64,000 bases of DNA from Gamarada debralockiae (taxonomy: Eukaryota; Ascomycota; Leotiomycetes; Helotiales; Hyphodiscaceae), in contig NXFV01000767.1 of NCBI GenBank assembly GCA_002803225.1, positions 1 through 64,000 on the forward strand, written 5' to 3'. Shown here piece after piece: positions 57,079 through 64,000 of this stretch (positions are counted from its first letter, which is position 1; each line of letters starts with the position of its first letter). The notes beneath the pieces were generated by a model. It did not search any database and was not told the origin of the DNA. It saw nothing but the letters and a program-made list of their open reading frames with translations. Both the position numbers and the translations under genes were made by a program.

Positions 57079-60000
57079 TTACCATTCCAAATCCAGGTCT
57101 GCCATCTTCCCCGATAATTCCTGCATGACTGGCTCCACAATTGCCTTTTCCATCTTCAATCTCGCTTTTTGCCGTGTTCTTGTGTAGAAGACAGGGCAGT
57201 CCTTGCTGTCACAAGCCACCTCGTCCAACGGTGATACTCCTGAACAACTTTGACATACCTTGTGAAGGTCCAAAAGTTTTCTTTCCTCAGCATTCAGCCT
57301 CGTTCGCAGTGACAGCAGCGAGATCGGTTTATCCGCCCAGCAAACCTGACAAATGGGACCCTCAGACTCAAGCTTCTCTCTGCACACGAGGCAGGACGAA
57401 GATTTCATGTACGATTCCAAAGTCTTCTTGCTGATGGCTAGCTCCTTCGATTGTCCTTGGAGTTGGAGATTGGCATCAACCCTACGGATTCGTTGGACCT
57501 TTGGCATCTCATCATACCATTGCCGGACATTCGCTCCCACGAGATTGAAGATCCGTTCAAGAGGTGGGATGAGGTTCTTCGAGATGTAGTATTCAGAATC
57601 CAATTCGCTGTGGTCGTTCTCAAGTAGCTCTTCTGGAGCAACGCATCGATCGATCAATCGAGCTCCTGGTGCTCCAGTGATGACCACATATGGGACACGC
57701 TCGCCATACTGGGGTTCTGCTCGAGCGTCTTGAAGCATCTTCTTCGTACTGATCAGAGCGCCAGGCGGGGGCGGTCCTTTATCACTATATGTGCCAAGCC
57801 TGACTTCCCTTGCGAAGCAGAAATCCTGGACGGAAACGGAGCCTTTCATGATTTTCTCGCACTCGCTCTGGAAGTAGCTCTTGACTTGACTCAAGTCCGC
57901 TGTACGGAAGAGAATCTTGAGGGCTTTCTCCTCGATCTTCTGCTCCGCGGGTGTGCCATCTCTGCGCACCGTCTCAATTCCCTTTGCGTCGAAGTCCGGC
58001 TCGGTTTGGTTTCTGTGTTCGTATTTGAATCCCACGTAGCGCTTCTTCGCTAGGAGAACGCAGGGGAAATAGACCTTTTCAAACTTGAGCTTAACCGGCC
58101 GTGGGTTCATATTTGTAACTGTCTTTGCAATCTCTTCGCCAATGTCGAATGCCTGCTCCTTGGTGCGGCCTTTGAGATAGACAAACAAACTGTCTGTGTC
58201 GCCATACACAATCTCTGCGCCCCAGCGTTTGACGGAGTGGATGAGGGCAATAGCCTTTTCGAGTGTCTCACGGCCAGTCTGCACAATGCTATCCGCAATC
58301 TCGGAACATGGCATTCGACCGGAGAAAGAGGCAGATGTATAGCCATAAGTGACATTGGCGATGAGTTTCAAGGCCAGTTGTCTGTTGTTGAGTAGTCGTT
58401 GAAGCGCAATGTCATCCTTGTCGACTTTCATCCCGCTCTTGACCATCACTCGAGTCTCAAGGATTTCGCCTAACATCTTGGCTAGAAGAGATTTTCGAAT
58501 CTCAGGCTTGGTATACATCATGCCATTCGGAGAGATGTTGATGTAGTCTTTGAGTAGCTCGAGAAGTCTTTGTTGCCTTCTGAACTCCGTGAAGCCCATC
58601 TTGTTGGTCCCACGCCAGTTGACTATCCGTCCAAGGAATGTAGAGTAGCAATAGTTGTAAGCAATCATGACACTTGGATACAGACTCTGGAAATCGAGTA
58701 CTAGTAAGGGACTGTTGTAAAAAGCGCTTTGGGGTTCCATGACGAGGGGCAAGCACTCCAGAGCATTTTGCCCACCGACCTGCTTACGGCTGGGAGAGAC
58801 GAGCACGAAATTCTCTGGTTTCGCAATCCGGAACATCAGAGATTCGACTTTGAATTGTGATCCCCGGGAGAAGACTGAGAAGAAATCCACACCGAGTAGA
58901 CGAGCCTGCTCACTTGTTCTGGCGATGAGCTCGTTCTTGTCAAGTATTTCCAAGTCAAGCTGGACTCGAGAAATGTAATAATTTATGACCTTTGCTAGAT
59001 CTCGAGGTTTGCCGCTCGTATACCATCTTGTCAGGTCGGCCCAAGTGAAATGGGGAATCCGACGATGTAGCAGATGGAAAGCAACGTTCTCCATAGTGTA
59101 CTGCAAAAGATTTAGCTCACTCCGCATTGCTCGCCATATATTGATCATATGTCTGCCAGTCACTCGAATTGTTGAAGTATGAGTGAAGCCCCATTTGTCG
59201 TTGTCCTTTCCGAAACGTCCATGAGACTGGGCCTTCATTCGTGAGAATTCGTCGCAGAGGTTGTGGTCATATTTGAGGCGGGCACGCTCGATGAGATATC
59301 CCCAAGAACCGCCGTGGACTTCATATCCGGTGAGGATATCCGGATCGTGGGCTCTGACGATTTCAACCATGCGGATAATGAGGTCTAGCTCTGAAGACTC
59401 CTTCTGAACTTCAACTGCAGTCTGCCTCGAGAGCTTCTCTGCTATAGAGCCATCTTCGGAAAGAACCACAATTCCAACATGTGTGCTTTCGGATATTCCA
59501 TTGCCTTCGAGACCGTCCTCGTCTAATTGTAAGCACCAAAACAAACATTGAACCTCATCTTCCTCTGGATTTGGCACAAAGTTGCCTCTCGTATTGACAT
59601 GAACCTCCAGACTCATGGTACTCATATACTGTGCTTCACGCTGAACATTAGAGGTCGCTTGGTTCTGGGTGAACTTGAATCCATGCTTATTCTTTTGAGT
59701 GGGGCCGTCAATCTGAGATAGTTTTCTGTTCGCTCGAGGACTGACAGCTGTTCGCACAAGAGCTGGTCTCTTTGCCACATTGGCTGTACTCCTTGCTTGC
59801 TGGTCACGGAACCATTCGTCTACCTCTCCATACGTCGGCGGAAGTTCTGCAATTTGCCAGCTCTTCAGGTTACAGGCACGTCGTCGGCGCTCATAACCTT
59901 TTTCTTCCTTCGACTTGTCCGGTACTACGGCTTGCTTCTCACCAAACGTCGCATCGGATATACCTATTGGATCGAAATTGGGAAGATAGGGGACTGTAGA

Positions 60001-62307
60001 GCTTTCGAGTTTGAACTCTCGTCCGGCCCATTCTCTTGCACGTTCGGGAACATCTGTCTCGTCACTGTAGAAGGCATCCTGGTAAATAGCCGGCGGAAGA
60101 TCAAAGTTTTGCATGGTTGACACAACTTCAAGAGAGGACGGCGGAGGTTCACCGAATGCCAAGATTGTTCCATGGCTCTGAGGACTAAACTTCTGTCTCA
60201 TGCTCTTGATGACTTTCGACATCGGGAGAAATGATTGGGTGCTGGACGAGAGACTTGAACTCATTACAGATAGGGGCTTGCCTTCGCTATAGGTCAATGG
60301 CAAGAAAGGATCGAACGAAACTTGTTTCTTCTTCTCAGACGGACTTGGCTGAGATGCACTCTTTTGGCTCAGCCTCAAGATAGTTTCCGGGTCAAAAGGA
60401 TCTTTGACAACCGGGAATCCAAGGGGTTGCGTCTGTGAAACCCCTTTCGTTCTAAGTGATTCCTGGGAGGACATTTTGCCCATAGAGGTTGTTGGGAGTA
60501 GAGAAGCTCCGTCCACAGTCCGTGGCTTGAGATTCGGTCGTCGATTCCCTTCCACCTCGAGCTTTGCTGCTGGAGTGTCAAGGTCTAACGGGGTAGCATC
60601 CCCGAAGGATAGCCTTTGGCGCTTGTTATAAGCATTGAGCTGCTCCGCTGGAGATTCAGACCGTTTCAATCCTTTCCTAGTGGATTTGACCTGGGCCGAG
60701 GATTTTTCGTTCATTGATGGGATTGAGACGTAGCCGGAACCAGACACATCAGGCTGTGGACTTTGCCCCTCAGCAGAGTCAAGGGTCCCTCTTGCAGCTT
60801 CCGAAGAACTGCTTGGGTCGCTCAGTGCATTTTTATCTGCCGGATCAAGGAATTGTGCCGCATAGTGGTCGCCGCCAGGACGGGATTCATCGTCAATATC
60901 ATGCTCCGCTTTTTGCATGTCTTCTGATTCCAGGTACTTCTCGTCCACGCGATCTCCATTCTTGCTCTGGGAGAGATCCATTTCCCGCATAGCTTCTTCA
61001 TCAGAATCATAGAGTTCGTCGACTTCGTTGAGGCCAAAGCCCAAAATGCGATTCTCATCCACCTCGGTCTCTTCTTGGTCGTTGATATCGTAATTGGCCC
61101 CTCCTACGCCTCGAGTCAAACCGAGAGCCGGACCTAAGTTCTCGGGGTACAAGTCCTCCACAGCTTCCAAGCATGTTTTCACATACGATTCGAATTGAGA
61201 GGGCTTGACAAAGGTTCCAAAAGCAATCTCTGCGCCATCACTCTTGTTCTTCTCGTCCATAATGAGAGCCATTACCTTCTCCCTGTACTCCTCTTCATGA
61301 ATCCATCCTCCTGGTTGGGAATTCCGAGGATCAGCTGATATCGAAATCATGACTTCAGCAGGAAAGGGACTGCTGCCAGGTTCAGGATTCGACATCTTCG
61401 ACTTTCGACGACGGGTTTCATCTTTCCATAAGCCAGCCATGCTGTGGACTAACTTCTCATCCGGGGCCAGCGGGTTCAGACGCTCGATGAAGTCATGGTG
61501 GAGGGGTCTTGGCTTGATATCCCGTCGATTTAGGATATCTTGGACACAGATATCCACCTCGATGGAGCAGTGACTGACTCTTGGAAGGACAGATTCGTCA
61601 GTCACAAGTTCATATGGGATCGAACGGTCATGCCATAGATGAGATAGATTATTTAGTTCTTCGTATATCGGGACCGGGCTTCGAAATGTGACTTTCTTGC
61701 AATCGATATATCCGCATCCGTACAGGTTGTAGTCCACCATCCATTGTAACAGGTATTGAAGATGTGCTTCGTACGGCTGGAAGACTCTCTTCATGACAGC
61801 ACCTTGGCGTAGAATGTCTGCAAGTCGAGTCATTACCATCGGATTGAGCATATAGATCTTGAGGTAATATCTGTATCCCACATGGAAGCCATAGAAGGGA
61901 GTCCCTTTGACGAGCGTTATGCGTGCGACGTACTTCGCGTTGCCATCGAAGGCCTTCCGCCGATAGCTGACCCCGAGCGCAGCATCGATTGACAAGTGGA
62001 GGCGATGGATGTAAGCACCAACTGCAGCTTTGTGAGTGGCAAACCAGTAAATCTACATGGATTTCAACAGACCTTCGTCTGGATTCAGGCTTCCCGTGTA
62101 TTCGACGTATAGGTACGGAAACGCGCCATGGATATGCGCGCAAACCTTCTGACCAGTCTCTGTGGAGCCAAAGACTCTGATAACTGGAACTTTGGGTTCC
62201 TTGTCACTCTGCGAGGGTTTGACATTGTTTCGAAGGACAGGATCGAAGGGGGTTGGAGTTGACTGGTAATTATCTATGCAGTTCAACCGGACGCGGAAGA
62301 GGTCCAT
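57079..62307 (-). CDS. REV3: DNA polymerase zeta catalytic subunit REV3 (translesion synthesis)
   Basis: Two exons, 62307-62073 and 62021-57079, join in frame across 51 nt into 1,725 residues. The N-terminus MDLFRVRLNCIDNYQSTPTP and VFGSTETGQKVCAHIHGAFP is the family's B-type N-terminal domain. After a long Ser-rich insert with an RNKRQRLSF-like basic stretch comes the exonuclease-like domain, where SLEVHVN replaces the catalytic D-x-E, consistent with no proofreading. The polymerase motifs are DFQSLYPSVMIAYNYC (A, about residue 1185), KLIANVTYGYTSASFSGRMP (B) and VYGDTDSLFVY (C, about 1352). Two C-terminal Cys clusters (CLVCREK..CQVC and CQSC..CDSKDC, about 1615-1700) bind zinc and the iron-sulfur/accessory subunits. 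It extends mispaired ends at DNA lesions in the nucleus. Confidence 0.96.
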
Positions 62308-62517
62308 GGCGAGGAAATGATATCAGTCTGGAGGGCGCATTGGGTCTTCGACCGCAGAGTACATTGTTGAGCGATTCAATACAGGAGAGTGAAGCGTGAA
62401 GAGGTGTGGATGTTGTTTTCGTGACGCGTGCTGAACGCCATATCACGAGCCAGGCTCCAGGCTGATCAACCCCCACATTCTTTTCCAGCACAACTTTTCT
62501 GCACAACAACCTTCAAT
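62308..62517. promoter_or_regulatory. Shared divergent promoter of REV3 and SLU7
   Basis: Only 210 bp separate the two outward-facing start codons, so promoter and 5' leaders of both genes must overlap or abut here. Confidence 0.5.
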
Positions 62518-63927
62518 ATGCCTCCAGCAGGCACACAACCTCGAAAACCGAACGCTCCTTCAGCGGCAAACAAGGAGGCAAACGAATACATTCCCTCCTT
62601 CATATCGAAAAAGCCTTTCTACATCGGCGAGGATGACGACCAGAACGACTACCTCGAGCATCAGCGTCTACAGAAAGCTCAGTCAGACCAGTCAAAATGG
62701 TACGATCGAGGTAAGAAAGCTGGTCCTGCTGCGACAAAGTTCCGTAAAGGCGCATGCGAAAATTGCGGTGCCATGACACACAAGACGAAGGAGTGCTTAA
62801 GTCGACCAAGAGCTAAGGGCGCGAAGTGGACTGGCAAAGATATACAGGCCGATGAAGTCATTCAGAAGGTCGATTTGGGATGGGATGCCAAGAGAGACCG
62901 GTGGAATGGCTATGATCCAAAGGAGTACAAAGCTGTTATCGACGAGTACACTCAGTTAGAGGAGCTCAAGAAGCAGGCAGCGGCGGAGGCGAAAGGAGAT
63001 GAGGATGAAGAAGGCGAAGATGGTACGAAGTATGCTGAGGAGTCAGATATGGGAAGACAGCAGAGCACCGCCACCAGGCAACTACGCATTCGAGAGGATA
63101 CCGCGAAATATCTGCTAAACCTCGATCTGGACTCGGCGAAGTACGACCCCAAGACGAGATCTATGGTGGATAGTGGAGCTACTGCAGATACGGCAGCTGC
63201 TTTGGTTGCGGAAGAAGGATTCATGAGAGCTTCAGGAGATGCGGCGGAGTTTGAGAAAGCACAGAAGTACGCATGGGAGTCGCAAGAGAAGGCGGGAGAC
63301 ACGAAGCTACATCTACAAGCAAATCCTACCTCGGGAGAGTATTACCGGCGGAAGGAGAAGGAAGAAGCAGAGGCCAAACGGCAAGCGCATAAGAAGATGC
63401 TCCTGGAGAAATACGGCGACGATGTCAATTCCAACGCCGCTAAGCTCCGTGATACTGCTGTCATCGAGTCTGAAAGATACGTAGAGTATGATGAGTCTGG
63501 TGGGATCAAAGGAGCCCTCAAAGTTGCTGCCAAGTCGAAATATCCTGAGGACGTTCTCATCAACAATCACACATCAGTATGGGGGAGTTGGTGGTCAAAT
63601 TTCAAATGGGGTTATGCTTGTTGTCACTCAATGGTCAAGAACAGTTACTGCACAGGGGAAGAAGGGAAACAAGCATTCGAGGAGGCTGATCGTCTTCGAA
63701 CTGGTGGGGATTTTGTGGGAGAGGAGCCTGTGAAGGAGATCGAGTGGCACTCGAAAGAGGCCCCGGTGGAGGAAGAGCCTGTTATCCCAGCTATGGCCAA
63801 GAAGCGGACGAAGGAAGAGATGCAAGGGGGAGTTTCCGAAGAAGATATGGATGCTTACAGGAGGAAACGGACTGCTGCGAACGATCCGATGGCTGCTTTC
63901 CTGGGCAAAGACGAGCTTTTAGAATAA
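62518..63927 (+). CDS. SLU7: Pre-mRNA-splicing factor SLU7
   Basis: An intronless frame of 469 residues from [20 protein letters not shown]. The N-terminal part has [15 protein letters not shown] and a CCHC zinc knuckle [14 protein letters not shown] at residues about 80-93. It is followed by [31 protein letters not shown], an acidic Glu/Asp stretch and [20 protein letters not shown]. These are the conserved blocks of Slu7, which acts with Prp18 in the second catalytic step to choose the 3' splice site. A further conserved block near residue 360 is [18 protein letters not shown]. The C-terminus has [20 protein letters not shown]. The frame also has codons upstream of this Met, but this start sits at the family position. 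Confidence 0.95.
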   Translation: MPPAGTQPRKPNAPSAANKEANEYIPSFISKKPFYIGEDDDQNDYLEHQRLQKAQSDQSKWYDRGKKAGPAATKFRKGACENCGAMTHKTKECLSRPRAKGAKWTGKDIQADEVIQKVDLGWDAKRDRWNGYDPKEYKAVIDEYTQLEELKKQAAAEAKGDEDEEGEDGTKYAEESDMGRQQSTATRQLRIREDTAKYLLNLDLDSAKYDPKTRSMVDSGATADTAAALVAEEGFMRASGDAAEFEKAQKYAWESQEKAGDTKLHLQANPTSGEYYRRKEKEEAEAKRQAHKKMLLEKYGDDVNSNAAKLRDTAVIESERYVEYDESGGIKGALKVAAKSKYPEDVLINNHTSVWGSWWSNFKWGYACCHSMVKNSYCTGEEGKQAFEEADRLRTGGDFVGEEPVKEIEWHSKEAPVEEEPVIPAMAKKRTKEEMQGGVSEEDMDAYRRKRTAANDPMAAFLGKDELLE

Positions 63928-64000
63928 CTTGATGGAAGCAGTTGCATTAGCGGGCGTTACTAGGTAGCATAGGCAAGGTGCAAACCTTACATGATCAAAG

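Overview
The window is nuclear DNA from a filamentous ascomycete, most likely a leotiomycete (Helotiales-type). Introns are short (about 45-100 nt), with GT..AG borders and CTAAC/CTGAC-like branch points. The order APC5 - COX13 - APN2 - MAT - SLA2 is the classic Pezizomycotina mating-type neighbourhood. I rebuilt gene models by hand and checked that every exon junction keeps frame; no database search was possible.

Layout. 1-10.3 kb is a gene-poor, decayed accessory block. It holds a relic of a PD-(D/E)XK-like hypothetical gene, an EHT1/EEB1-type alpha/beta hydrolase broken by a small inversion, a coiled-coil gene, a tentative small gene and a HET-domain pseudogene. 10.5-33.5 kb holds ordinary housekeeping genes: a CIA30-domain protein, a multi-RRM RNA-binding protein, a sodium/solute symporter, mitochondrial ribosomal protein mL45, EOS1, eIF1 (SUI1), the PAT-complex subunit Asterix, Mediator subunit MED12 and an unidentified small protein. 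34.7-52.5 kb is the mating-type region: APC5, COX13 and APN2 on one side and SLA2 on the other, enclosing MAT1-2-1 (HMG box, minus strand), an unrecognised 363-codon gene (plus) and MAT1-1-1 (alpha box, plus). 53.5-64 kb holds NVJ2, REV3 and SLU7.

The main result is that both mating-type regulators, alpha-box and HMG-box, sit intact in one continuous MAT locus, which predicts homothallism (self-fertility). Between them lies a multi-exon gene I cannot assign to a known family. It is divergent from MAT1-2-1 across about 330 bp and in tandem with MAT1-1-1, so it is a candidate additional MAT gene. A roughly 44-bp repeat occurs as a cluster between APN2 and MAT1-2-1 and again, inverted relative to most of those copies, between MAT1-1-1 and SLA2. 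The three MAT genes are therefore bracketed by short inverted and direct repeats that could mediate inversion or loss of the block.

Other structural points are an 8-nt micro-exon in COX13, a 13-nt micro-exon in APN2, a minisatellite inside the last SLA2 intron, an internally duplicated 1.08-kb first intron in the RRM gene, and a 153-bp MITE with TA target sites.
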